Assembly: GCA_003164895.1 (NCBI GenBank)
Contig: PLUL01000015.1
Location: forward strand, 91,147-145,560
Direction of reading: 5' to 3'
Length of the DNA stretch: 54,414 nucleotides
From: Bacteroidota bacterium
GTDB lineage: Bacteria > Bacteroidota > Bacteroidia > Palsa-948
Within the stretch, counting starts at the first letter, position 1; the number at the start of each line of letters is the position of its first letter. Below the pieces are notes generated by a model. The model saw nothing but the letters and a program-made list of their open reading frames with translations. It searched no databases and had not been told where the DNA came from. Shown here piece by piece: positions 34,440 to 42,029 of this stretch. A program made the translations under genes and the position numbers.

Positions 34440-34874
34440 ATGGGAAAAGGAGATATCCGCACACGCAGAGGAAAAATCTGGAGACGCACTTACGGTGTAA
34501 CCCGTCCTCGCAGATGGAAAACAACAACGCCAGCCATCGTTGCTAAACCACGAAAAGTAAAAGCGTTAAAAGACCTTCCGAAAGTCGTAGCAGAGGAACA
34601 AATAAAGAAAATTGTGGTTGAAGCTGTTCAGCCGAAAGTTGTTGAAACGAAAGCGCATATTGCAGAAGTGAATGCACCTGTTGCCGCCGAAGTGCATCAA
34701 TCTGTTGTTACCGAAACTGCTCCTGCTACTGAAACACACGCAGTTGAAACTGCTCATGCAGAAGTAACATCTGAAACAAAAAAACCTGCAGCGAAGAAAG
34801 CTCCGGCAACAAAAAAAGCTCCTACGGCTAAGAAACCTGCAGCAGCGAAAAAAGCTCCGGCAAAGAAAAAGTAA
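34440..34874 (+). CDS. Ribosomal protein bTHX fused to a histone-H1-like tail
   Basis: 144 aa. Residues 1-27 (MGKGDIRTRRGKIWRRTYGV... TRPRR) match 30S ribosomal protein bTHX, normally a peptide of about 25-50 residues that sits at the top of the 30S head. It is followed by a basic linker and a middle region rich in Val, Ala, Glu and Thr (residues about 45-105). The last 35 residues repeat PAAKKAPA / TKKAPTAKK / AKKAPAKKK, like the C-terminal domain of histone H1 or bacterial H1-like proteins. Codons in the tail repeat but are not identical. The start fits the bTHX N-terminus exactly. Convergent with TIGR02757, 1 nt apart. Confidence 0.85.
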   Translation: MGKGDIRTRRGKIWRRTYGVTRPRRWKTTTPAIVAKPRKVKALKDLPKVVAEEQIKKIVVEAVQPKVVETKAHIAEVNAPVAAEVHQSVVTETAPATETHAVETAHAEVTSETKKPAAKKAPATKKAPTAKKPAAAKKAPAKKK

Positions 34875-34875
34875 A

Positions 34876-35628
34876 TTATATTTTTCGGAATACGCCCAAG
34901 CCGAACAAAGCGAAATCGTATTTCACAGGGTCATTGATATCAAATTCTCTTAAACGACTGGTAAGTTCTTCAACGGACTTCCAGTCGTTTTGTTTTCTGT
35001 GCAGTAAACCAAGTTTTCTTGCCACATTTCCTGAATGAACATCGAGCGGACACATCAGTTCGCTCATTTTGATATTATTCCAAATTCCAAAATCTACTCC
35101 GCATTTATCTTTTCTCACCATCCATCGCAGAAACATGTTTAACCGTTTTGAAGATGAGTTTGAATCGGGATTGGAAACATGCTTTCCTGTTCGGTGAGGA
35201 TGGGGAATTGAAAAAAACAGTTGTCTGAAATTTGTAATCGAATTTTTGGCATTACTGCCTGCAAATGCAGCTTCAAGGGATTTATGTTTTCTATAAATGT
35301 TCTGCAAAGATTTTATGAAGAATATGCAATCAACACCGTTAAATGTTCTGTGTTTGAAGTTTTTGAATTGAAGCATATCTTTTTTTGTGTGATGAAGGAC
35401 GAACTCATAAGGCGAAAAATCCATTCGCTTCATCAGTTCGTTTGCATTTTTGATAATAGTCGGACGTTGTCCCCAAGCAATAGTGGCAGAAAAGAATCCT
35501 GCAATCTCAATATCTTCTTTTTTGGAAAACTTATGAGGAATGGAAATAGGGTCGGATTCAATAAAATCAGGACGGTTGTAACACGAGTAATTTTCTTCGA
35601 GAAAAGAAAAAAGTTCTTTGTCAGTCAC
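34876..35628 (-). CDS. TIGR02757 family protein
   Basis: 250-aa member of the TIGR02757 family (DUF2400), found in Bacteroidota. Hallmarks: the opening SFLEENYSCYNRPDFIESDPI, HKFSKKEDIEIAGFFSATIAWG, the FNGVDCIFFI stretch and the C-terminal PLDVHSGNVARKLGLL and PVKYDFALFGLG. It resembles a HhH-type DNA glycosylase fold by these motifs, but no activity is known to me. It follows the SRPBCC gene after 6 nt and should be on the same transcript. Confidence 0.9.
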   Translation of the reverse strand: MTDKELFSFLEENYSCYNRPDFIESDPISIPHKFSKKEDIEIAGFFSATIAWGQRPTIIKNANELMKRMDFSPYEFVLHHTKKDMLQFKNFKHRTFNGVDCIFFIKSLQNIYRKHKSLEAAFAGSNAKNSITNFRQLFFSIPHPHRTGKHVSNPDSNSSSKRLNMFLRWMVRKDKCGVDFGIWNNIKMSELMCPLDVHSGNVARKLGLLHRKQNDWKSVEELTSRLREFDINDPVKYDFALFGLGVFRKI

Positions 35629-35634
35629 AAAAAA

Positions 35635-36648
35635 TTATTTCACCGGATAAAAAACATTGGTCAGCCACTTGGTGGAATCTGCTTCTTTTGACGGATCAGT
35701 TACATATTCTTCCACGATCGGTAAAAGTTTTATGAGTGCTTTTTCTTCCATGTAATCTCGCATGGCATTGTGTGCTGCACCAATTCCAAAATACCCTCCT
35801 TGGTAAGCAACGTGAAGATTTTTTCGCGCAGGAACAACCAGCGTTTCAAAACCTTTCACTTTTGTTTTTGAATTTCCTTTTACGGGAATTGCGGCAGCTA
35901 TCACGGTAGATTTGTTCACCGTGTCCCATGTGAAAAATAATCCCGAAGGCGCGCCATCCATTTCTAATTTTTTCTTTGTAATCGCTTCAAACATCGCAGA
36001 CAAATTCTTTTGATAGAACGCAGAAATCTCACTCCATCCAACTGAGTCCTTTTTAATGATGTAAATTTTTTCAGCAGCATCTTCTTCCTTTACTTCGTAT
36101 TTGTTTTTTGGTTTTACAGGAATGGATTCAGCAAGTTGTTTGAGATTCGATAATCCTTTTTCAAAATCAGGTCCAAGCATTTTGTCCATGAACAAACCAA
36201 AAATCCGTGCAATGGGATTCATTCCCAAGTCGCTTTCCATTATCCAGGTAACTTTTGTCATGCTGTCTTTCTTTGAGAATACAAATTTTCCTCTTGCAAC
36301 TCCATGTTCCATAAAGTTCATGGCGGTGGAAATGGAATCCTGCGTGCTGGATGTAATGGTCATATCTCCGCTGCCGACTTTGGAATTTGCGCTCGACCAT
36401 TTGTAACTTGCTCCCGCTCCGGCAGGAATTTGATTGAATTCCATTTTCATGGCGGTATCCATTTTGTACCAGGGCGACCATTTTTTCCAGTTCTTCAGAT
36501 CATTTACCTGTAAAAAAATCAGTTCGCTTGGCGCTTTCATCACCAGCGAGCGTTCCACGCGCACATGAGCAGGAGATAAAAAGCCAACCGTTGCAGCAAT
36601 GGCAACTAAAATAATGAGTGTGATTAAAATTACTTTGATGATCTTCAT
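35635..36648 (-). CDS. SRPBCC family protein with GyrI-like domain
   Basis: 337 aa. One N-terminal helix (ILITLIILVAIAATVGFLSP), then an SRPBCC/START-like ligand-binding domain (VERSLVMKAPSELIFLQVND, KWSPWYKM) to about residue 180. The C-terminal half is GyrI/SOUL-like (FETLVVPARKNLHVAYQGGY). Both halves bind hydrophobic or small-molecule ligands in other proteins, so a sensing or detoxification role is plausible. No direct partner. It has its own TACTTTTG promoter element 23 nt upstream. Confidence 0.85.
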   Translation of the reverse strand: MKIIKVILITLIILVAIAATVGFLSPAHVRVERSLVMKAPSELIFLQVNDLKNWKKWSPWYKMDTAMKMEFNQIPAGAGASYKWSSANSKVGSGDMTITSSTQDSISTAMNFMEHGVARGKFVFSKKDSMTKVTWIMESDLGMNPIARIFGLFMDKMLGPDFEKGLSNLKQLAESIPVKPKNKYEVKEEDAAEKIYIIKKDSVGWSEISAFYQKNLSAMFEAITKKKLEMDGAPSGLFFTWDTVNKSTVIAAAIPVKGNSKTKVKGFETLVVPARKNLHVAYQGGYFGIGAAHNAMRDYMEEKALIKLLPIVEEYVTDPSKEADSTKWLTNVFYPVK

Positions 36649-36671
36649 GGGGCGGGTTCTTTTTTGAAAAG

Positions 36672-36679
36672 CAAAAGTA
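36672..36679 (-). promoter_or_regulatory. -7 promoter element for the SRPBCC gene
   Basis: TACTTTTG on the minus strand, 23 nt before the ATG at 36648. Confidence 0.5.
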
Positions 36680-36687
36680 GAATAATT

Positions 36688-37923
36688 CTAATGAATTGCT
36701 TTCATATCCAGTTTTCTCAACTTAGGTGAAAATTTTGCAGTCAATCCCACAATTCCAATCGTCATGCAGCCCCCAAATATTACCGAGGGAATCAATCCCA
36801 TCAGTTTTGCCGCGACACCCGATTCAAACGCGCCAATCTCGTTGGAGGAGCCGATAAAAATTCCGTTCACTGCGGCAACTCTTCCGCGCATATCATCGGG
36901 CGTTGTAAGCTGAAGAACAATTTGCCGCACCACCACGCTCACATTGTCAAACGCACCGCTGAGCGCAAGGATGAAAAGAGATAAATAAAAATTCTTAGAT
37001 ACCGCAAAACAAATCATGCACACTCCAAACATTGCCACCGCTAAGAGCAAAGTTCTTCCGGCATTTTTTTGCGCAGGAAACCATGCGAGGATTCCCGCCA
37101 TCACAATGGCGCCAAACGCAGGCGCAGCTCTCAGCAATCCGAATCCTTGACTTCCTACCTGAAGAATATCTGTGGCGAAAATTGGAAGTAGGGCAGTGGC
37201 TCCCCCAAACAACACCGCAAACAAATCCAATGAAAGTGCGCCAAAGACAATTTTATTTTGAAAAACGAATCGCATTCCTGCAGATAAACTTCGGAAGAAT
37301 GGCTCGGTGTAAGATTTTTTTACAACTCCTTTCTTTTTTATCAGCAAAATAAAAATGAGTGAGCAAGAAATAAGCGTAAGCGAAGAACTGTAAGAAAATT
37401 TTATCCCGATAAATCCAAGAATTAATCCTGCCATAGCCGGACCAGCCACTGCTGCAATGTGAAAAGTCGTGCTACTCCATGTTGCTGCATTCGGAATCTG
37501 TTCGCGAGGAACAATCTGAGGAAGAATGGCAAAATAGGTTGGACCGGTAAAGCCACGTGCAATTCCTGTCATGAAAATAACTCCGTAAATAGGAAGTGCG
37601 CCAAAATTTTCAAGCGCGTGTGAATGACCGGATGAAAACCAAAGAAGCAAGCCCGTGGCTGACATAAAAAACAAAGTTGCCAAAAGAATTATTTTTTTTC
37701 TGTCGAACATATCGGCAATATGTCCTGCAAACGGAGCTATGCAAATAAAAGGAATTGCTTCCGCCAAGCCGATAAGTCCGAGCGAGAGCGGGTCGTTTGT
37801 GAGTTCTTTGACTTGCCAGCCCACGATGGTATATTGCATTTGTGCGCCCAAAATATATGTGAAGCGAGCAAGTAAATAGAAGATAAATTCTTTTTCGCGG
37901 AATGCGGAGAAGGGTTTGGACAT
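36688..37923 (-). CDS. MFS transporter (EntS/MFS_3-type)
   Basis: 411 aa, about 10-12 hydrophobic helices. It starts MSKPFSAFREKEFIFYLLARF, a common opening of the MFS_3 branch related to the enterobactin exporter EntS. The motif-A loop between TM2 and TM3 reads GHIADMFDRKKII (family GxLaDrxGRkk). Probable efflux of a small molecule through the inner membrane, with the proton gradient as driver; the substrate is unknown. Not next to any siderophore genes. Confidence 0.9.
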   Translation of the reverse strand: MSKPFSAFREKEFIFYLLARFTYILGAQMQYTIVGWQVKELTNDPLSLGLIGLAEAIPFICIAPFAGHIADMFDRKKIILLATLFFMSATGLLLWFSSGHSHALENFGALPIYGVIFMTGIARGFTGPTYFAILPQIVPREQIPNAATWSSTTFHIAAVAGPAMAGLILGFIGIKFSYSSSLTLISCSLIFILLIKKKGVVKKSYTEPFFRSLSAGMRFVFQNKIVFGALSLDLFAVLFGGATALLPIFATDILQVGSQGFGLLRAAPAFGAIVMAGILAWFPAQKNAGRTLLLAVAMFGVCMICFAVSKNFYLSLFILALSGAFDNVSVVVRQIVLQLTTPDDMRGRVAAVNGIFIGSSNEIGAFESGVAAKLMGLIPSVIFGGCMTIGIVGLTAKFSPKLRKLDMKAIH

Positions 37924-37931
37924 AGATTAAG

Positions 37932-37939
37932 CAAAGGTA
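37932..37939 (-). promoter_or_regulatory. -7 promoter element for the MFS gene
   Basis: TACCTTTG on the minus strand, 8 nt before the ATG at 37923. Very short leader. Confidence 0.55.
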
Positions 37940-37991
37940 AAAATGTAAAGATGAGTTGGATTAAGGAATATTTTCCATCCTAAATTTTGCA

Positions 37992-38654
37992 TTAAGGAGT
38001 ACTCAACGCCATCTGCAAAATCTTTCCATTGAAATATTTTTGTCCTGTAGTTGCAAATTGCGCTACAAACTCGGCAGCATCTTTTGCTGTGATGGGAGCT
38101 TTAAAGTTTGGAAATGCTTCGGCAAGCATTTCTGTCTGCACCGCACCAAAAGCAATTGAATTGAAAGAAATATTTTTGTCTTTGAATTCTTCGGCTAAAC
38201 ATTCAGTAAGCGTTATCAACGCTCCTTTGCTTGAACTGTAAGCCGAAAGTCCGGAAAACTTAACGCTTCCCTGAATTCCACCCATGCTGGCGATATTGAG
38301 CACGTGACCATTTTTCATCAGCGGTAAAATTGCTTGAGTTAATTCAGCAACTGCAAAAACATTAACACTAAATATTTTTTCGAAATCATTGCGGGATATC
38401 TCGTCAAATGGTTTCTTGACAAGTGTTGCAGCGTTATTCATCAGAACATCAACAGTTTCAAAATGTTTTTTTATTTGTGGAAGTAAATCTTTTTTGATAT
38501 TTTCTTTTTCAAAGTCAAAAGAAATAGGAATTATTCCAGTTGGTTTGTTTTTATCTGCACTTCTTGCAATGGAAATAACTTTATGCTCTTTGGAAAGAAT
38601 CTTCGCTGTTTCATAGCCAATTCCACGACTTGCACCTGTGATAATAATATTCAT
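37992..38654 (-). CDS. SDR family oxidoreductase
   Basis: 220 aa from the ATG at 38654 (MNIIITGASRGIGYETAKIL); the longer frame to 38726 would overlap the ABC gene and lacks support. Cofactor motif GASRGIG, NNAA in VLMNNAATLVK, Ser in NIASMGGIQG and YxxxK in SAYSSSKGALI. The enzyme reduces or oxidises an unknown carbonyl or alcohol. It begins 7 nt after the ABC ATPase stop and is probably cotranscribed with it. Confidence 0.88.
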   Translation of the reverse strand: MNIIITGASRGIGYETAKILSKEHKVISIARSADKNKPTGIIPISFDFEKENIKKDLLPQIKKHFETVDVLMNNAATLVKKPFDEISRNDFEKIFSVNVFAVAELTQAILPLMKNGHVLNIASMGGIQGSVKFSGLSAYSSSKGALITLTECLAEEFKDKNISFNSIAFGAVQTEMLAEAFPNFKAPITAKDAAEFVAQFATTGQKYFNGKILQMALSTP

Positions 38655-38661
38655 TGGGAAT

Positions 38662-39606
38662 TTACTCGGTAAGTCCAACCGTGGTGTGCATTTCCGTTTG
38701 CTGAACTTTTGAAATAAAAATATCATTCATGCTCGGTAGAATTTCTCTGAAACTCTGAACCTGTACGTAAGGAAGAATTGTGCTCAGCAAATCATTTGGA
38801 GTTTTATCGTAAAGAAGTTTCACTGTTGTTTTGCACAATACTCCTTCTTGATGTTTTTCTAAAAGTGCAAAATCCTTAAACAGCGCTTTTGTAAAAGTCA
38901 TTAAGTCTCCGGTGAATTCAACTTCATACGTATTTGCTTTGTGTTGTTGACGAATATCGCGAACGGAACCATGTAAAATAACTTTTGCTTTATTGATGAG
39001 AGCGATGTTGTCGCACAGTTCTTCCACCGAACTCATGTTGTGAGTGGAAAGCAAAATGGTTGTGCCGTTATTTTTCAGGCGAAGAACTTCATTTTTAATG
39101 AGCGAAGCATTAATAGGGTCAAAGCCGCTGAATGGTTCGTCAAGGATGAGAACTTTCGGTTCGTGCAGAACAGTTGCTACAAACTGAACTTTTTGCTGCA
39201 TGCCTTTGGAAAGTTCTTCTGTTTTCTTTTTCCACCATTCCTGCATTTCAAATTTTTCGAACCAAACTTTCAGTTTTTTTGTCGCGTCTCTTTTGCTTAA
39301 TCCTTTCAGTTGTGCGAGGTAAACGCATTGTTCACCCACTTCCATTTTTTTATAAAGCCCTCTTTCTTCCGGCAGATAACCGATTTGTTCAGTGTGTTTC
39401 GGCGAAAGTTTTTCTCCTCCGAAAAAAACCTGTCCGCTGTCAGGAGCGGTGATATGATTAATGATGCGGATGAGCGTTGTTTTTCCTGCTCCATTTGGTC
39501 CAAGCAAACCGAAAATGCTTTTCTCGGGAACAGAAATGCTCACATCACCCAGCGCGGTGAAATTGCCGAATTGTTTAAAAATATTTTGTGCGGAAATAAT
39601 TTCCAT
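38662..39606 (-). CDS. ABC transporter ATP-binding protein (NatA-like)
   Basis: 314 aa. Walker A GPNGAGKT at residues about 35-42, a signature LSKGMQQKVQF and Walker B VLILDEPFSGFDP. The GYLPEERGLYKKM stretch is typical of NatA/YhaQ-like ATPases; GldA normally has a GYLPEH-type sequence here, so I do not call it gldA. A long C-terminal extension (about 85 residues) resembles DUF4162. The matching ABC-2 permease is not adjacent, since an SDR follows instead. Promoter TATATTTG 23 nt upstream. Confidence 0.9.
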   Translation of the reverse strand: MEIISAQNIFKQFGNFTALGDVSISVPEKSIFGLLGPNGAGKTTLIRIINHITAPDSGQVFFGGEKLSPKHTEQIGYLPEERGLYKKMEVGEQCVYLAQLKGLSKRDATKKLKVWFEKFEMQEWWKKKTEELSKGMQQKVQFVATVLHEPKVLILDEPFSGFDPINASLIKNEVLRLKNNGTTILLSTHNMSSVEELCDNIALINKAKVILHGSVRDIRQQHKANTYEVEFTGDLMTFTKALFKDFALLEKHQEGVLCKTTVKLLYDKTPNDLLSTILPYVQVQSFREILPSMNDIFISKVQQTEMHTTVGLTE

Positions 39607-39629
39607 AGGGTTAAATCAGTAATGAAGAA

Positions 39630-39637
39630 CAAATATA
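39630..39637 (-). promoter_or_regulatory. -7 promoter element for the ABC ATPase / SDR pair
   Basis: TATATTTG on the minus strand, 23 nt before the ATG at 39606. Confidence 0.5.
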
Positions 39638-39670
39638 CGAATGAAAAATTAAACTTGATTTTTCAATAGG

Positions 39671-40831
39671 TCATTCAAAATATTCCTTCATCCTGTCAAA
39701 AAAACCTTTGTCTTTTTTATTCGGATGGGGCTTGAAGTTATCAGACTCGCGGAGTTTTTCTAAAATCTTTTTTTCTTCGTGAGATAAATGTTGTGGAGTC
39801 CACACGTTAATGCTTATAAGCAAATCACCTTTTCCATAACCATTCACATCAGGAATTCCTTTTCCTTTCAGACGAAGTATTTTCCCCGGCTGAGTACCTG
39901 CATCAATTTTAACTTTTGCTTTTCCGTCAAGCGTAGGAACATCAACTGAAGTTCCAATGGCAGCGTCTGCAAAGTTCAAATGTTCTTCGTAAAAAATATT
40001 ATTCCCTTCGCGTTTGAAGTGAGGATGTTCTGCTTCTTCAATAGCAATAATAAGTTCTCCCGGAATACCACCGCGCGGACCGGCATTTCCTTTTCCGCTC
40101 ATGGATAATTGCATTCCTTCGGCAACTCCTGCAGGAATATTTATTGTGATAACGTCTTCACCACGAACAATTCCATCACCGTTGCAGGGTTTGCATTTGT
40201 CTGCAATCACTTGTCCTTCGCCTCCGCAAGCAGGGCAAGTGGAAGATGTTTGCATGTAACCTAAAATAGTTTGCTGCGTGCGAGTTACTTGTCCTGTTCC
40301 TTTGCATGTGGAACAGTTGCTGAATCCGGAACCCTTATTAGCTCCTGAACCGTTGCAATGTGTGCAGGAAATATATTTGTTGACTTTAACTTTTTTCTCA
40401 ACGCCCGTAGCAATTTCTTCCAACGTAAGTTTTACTTTGATACGAAGATTGGAACCGCGGTTCACTCTTCTTCCGCCTCTTCTTCCGCCACCGCCGCCAA
40501 AAAAACTTTCGAACGGATGCTCTCCACCGAATACATCTCCAAAACGTTCGAAGATATCGTTCATGTCGAATCCGCCACCACCAAATCCGCCTCCGGCTGC
40601 ACTACTTCCTACGCCGGCATGTCCGAATTGGTCGTAGCGTTTTCTTTTTTCAGCATCCCCAAGAACTTCGTATGCTTCAGCGGATTCTTTAAATTTTTCT
40701 TCGGCAGCTTTGTTATCAGGATTTCGGTCAGGGTGAAATTCGAGTGCGTTTTTTCGGTACGCTTTTTTTATTTCATCGGGTGATGCACCTTTTGAAACTC
40801 CAAGTATTTCGTAAAAATCTCGTTTTGCCAT
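39671..40831 (-). CDS. dnaJ: Chaperone protein DnaJ
   Basis: 386-aa type I Hsp40. J domain residues 1-70 with the HPD motif at 33-35, a Gly/Phe-rich region ([16 protein letters not shown]), and the zinc-binding domain with four CxxCxGxG repeats ([32 protein letters not shown]), then the substrate-binding C-terminal domains. It stimulates DnaK ATPase and delivers unfolded substrates. It starts 2 nt after grpE, so grpE-dnaJ form an operon; dnaK is not in this window. Confidence 0.98.
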   Translation of the reverse strand: MAKRDFYEILGVSKGASPDEIKKAYRKNALEFHPDRNPDNKAAEEKFKESAEAYEVLGDAEKRKRYDQFGHAGVGSSAAGGGFGGGGFDMNDIFERFGDVFGGEHPFESFFGGGGGRRGGRRVNRGSNLRIKVKLTLEEIATGVEKKVKVNKYISCTHCNGSGANKGSGFSNCSTCKGTGQVTRTQQTILGYMQTSSTCPACGGEGQVIADKCKPCNGDGIVRGEDVITINIPAGVAEGMQLSMSGKGNAGPRGGIPGELIIAIEEAEHPHFKREGNNIFYEEHLNFADAAIGTSVDVPTLDGKAKVKIDAGTQPGKILRLKGKGIPDVNGYGKGDLLISINVWTPQHLSHEEKKILEKLRESDNFKPHPNKKDKGFFDRMKEYFE

Positions 40832-40833
40832 AA

Positions 40834-41370
40834 TTAATTTCCTACAATTACTTTAGCATGACGTATTACTTTTCCGCTAAGCCAATAACCTTTCTCAATT
40901 TCTTCCACCACTTTGCCTTTCATATCTTCGGAAGGAGCCGGAATATTTGTAACTGCATCATGCAGTTCAGGGTCAAAAACTTTTCCGGTAGCATTCATTT
41001 CTGCCAATCCGCTTTGGGTGAATAGCGTTTTGAATTTGTTGTAGATGAGCTGCTCTCCTTCCTTGATTGTTTTAATATCAGTTGCCTGTGCTGCAGCTTT
41101 CATGGCGCGTTCAAAATCATCCATAACAGGAATCAATAGTTTTAAAATATCTTCTCCGGCATATTTTAGCAGGTCCAATCTTTCTTTCGAAACTCTCTTT
41201 CTGTAATTGTCGAAATCCGCATAAAGCCGTAGATATTTATCGTTAAGCTCAGCAAGTTTTTCTTCCGGAGTTTTTTCTTCTACAGGTGAAACAACGGGTG
41301 CTTCAGTTTTTGTTTCATCAGAAGTTTTTTGAACTTGTTCTTCCGGTTCTTTATTTTCTTTCTTGCTCAT
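40834..41370 (-). CDS. grpE: Nucleotide exchange factor GrpE
   Basis: 178 aa from the ATG at 41370; the upstream TTG at 41376 would add two residues. A charged, acidic N-terminal tail ([19 protein letters not shown]) precedes the long dimerising coiled coil ([20 protein letters not shown]) and the C-terminal beta domain ([13 protein letters not shown]... [20 protein letters not shown]). It promotes ADP release from DnaK. It is followed by dnaJ after 2 nt and preceded by a TAnnTTTG promoter; no CIRCE element is visible. Confidence 0.97.
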   Translation of the reverse strand: MSKKENKEPEEQVQKTSDETKTEAPVVSPVEEKTPEEKLAELNDKYLRLYADFDNYRKRVSKERLDLLKYAGEDILKLLIPVMDDFERAMKAAAQATDIKTIKEGEQLIYNKFKTLFTQSGLAEMNATGKVFDPELHDAVTNIPAPSEDMKGKVVEEIEKGYWLSGKVIRHAKVIVGN

Positions 41371-41417
41371 AATCAAATTTTCATTGTAATGGCAATAAAC
41401 CTGCCATTTCGGAACGG

Positions 41418-41425
41418 CAAATATA
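41418..41425 (-). promoter_or_regulatory. -7 promoter element of grpE-dnaJ
   Basis: TATATTTG on the minus strand, 47 nt upstream of the grpE ATG. No heat-shock operator such as CIRCE is visible beside it. Confidence 0.55.
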
Positions 41426-41484
41426 ATAAAGCCAAAGTGTCTTGGTGTGTCAGAAAAAATAAAAAAGACAGTCGGTTTGTCCTT

Positions 41485-42006
41485 TTACTTCATAAGCTTT
41501 TGCAATTCCTCATCGAGCACTGGTCCGCGAAGACCTTTTCCAACGATGATGCCATTTCCGTCAATTAACCAGTTGGTAGGAATAGAATTTACTTGATACA
41601 ATCTTGCTGCAGCACTGTTCCACCATTGCAAATCGCTTACATGATTTGTCCAATAAAGATTATCTTGTTTGATTGCGCCAATCCATCTTTCTTTTTGATT
41701 GTCGAGCGACACGCTGTAAATTTCAAAACCCTTTGCATCTTTAAATTTTGAATCCTTAAATTTATTGTAAGCTGCAACCACATTCGGGTTTTCCATTCTG
41801 CACGGTCCGCACCACGATGCCCAAAAATCTATCAGAACTATTTTCCCTTTGAGAGAAGAAAGCGCAATGAACTTTCCATCTGGATTTGGAAATTTTAATT
41901 CTGGAGCTTTATCGCCAATATTCAATCCTACTTTTGGTTCATCAAGAAACGAAAAATGAAAAATGGAAATTAAAACTAAAGCTGAAAGAGAAATTATTTT
42001 TTTCAT
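41485..42006 (-). CDS. TlpA-like thioredoxin family protein
   Basis: 173 aa. Signal-like N-terminus (IISLSALVLISIFHFSF), then a thioredoxin fold with the redox pair Cys66/Cys69 in FWASWCGPCR and a cis-Pro motif (VNSIPTNWLIDGNG). The start of the domain, NIGDKAPELKFPNPDG, is typical of TlpA/ResA-type reductases. It probably reduces disulfides or supports cytochrome maturation in the periplasm. It lies 23 nt downstream of murA on the same strand. Confidence 0.92.
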   Translation of the reverse strand: MKKIISLSALVLISIFHFSFLDEPKVGLNIGDKAPELKFPNPDGKFIALSSLKGKIVLIDFWASWCGPCRMENPNVVAAYNKFKDSKFKDAKGFEIYSVSLDNQKERWIGAIKQDNLYWTNHVSDLQWWNSAAARLYQVNSIPTNWLIDGNGIIVGKGLRGPVLDEELQKLMK

Positions 42007-42029
42007 AGATGGGTTTTTCTTTATTGTTA

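Noticed and set aside
38662-39606. GldA (gliding ABC ATPase)
   Set aside because: The conserved GYLPEH-type sequence of GldA is replaced here by GYLPEERGLY, closer to NatA/YhaQ, and the gene is not near gldFG.
39040-39669. Plus-strand frames opposite the ABC ATPase
   Set aside because: The minus-strand ATPase has all motifs, while the plus-strand translations have none and no promoter.
40278-40783. Two long plus-strand frames opposite dnaJ
   Set aside because: They are antisense to the Gly/Phe and zinc-finger region of dnaJ, with Pro/Ser-rich translations typical of shadow frames.
41371-41484. CIRCE heat-shock operator upstream of grpE
   Set aside because: No TTAGCACTC-N9-GAGTGCTAA-type inverted repeat is visible in this gap.
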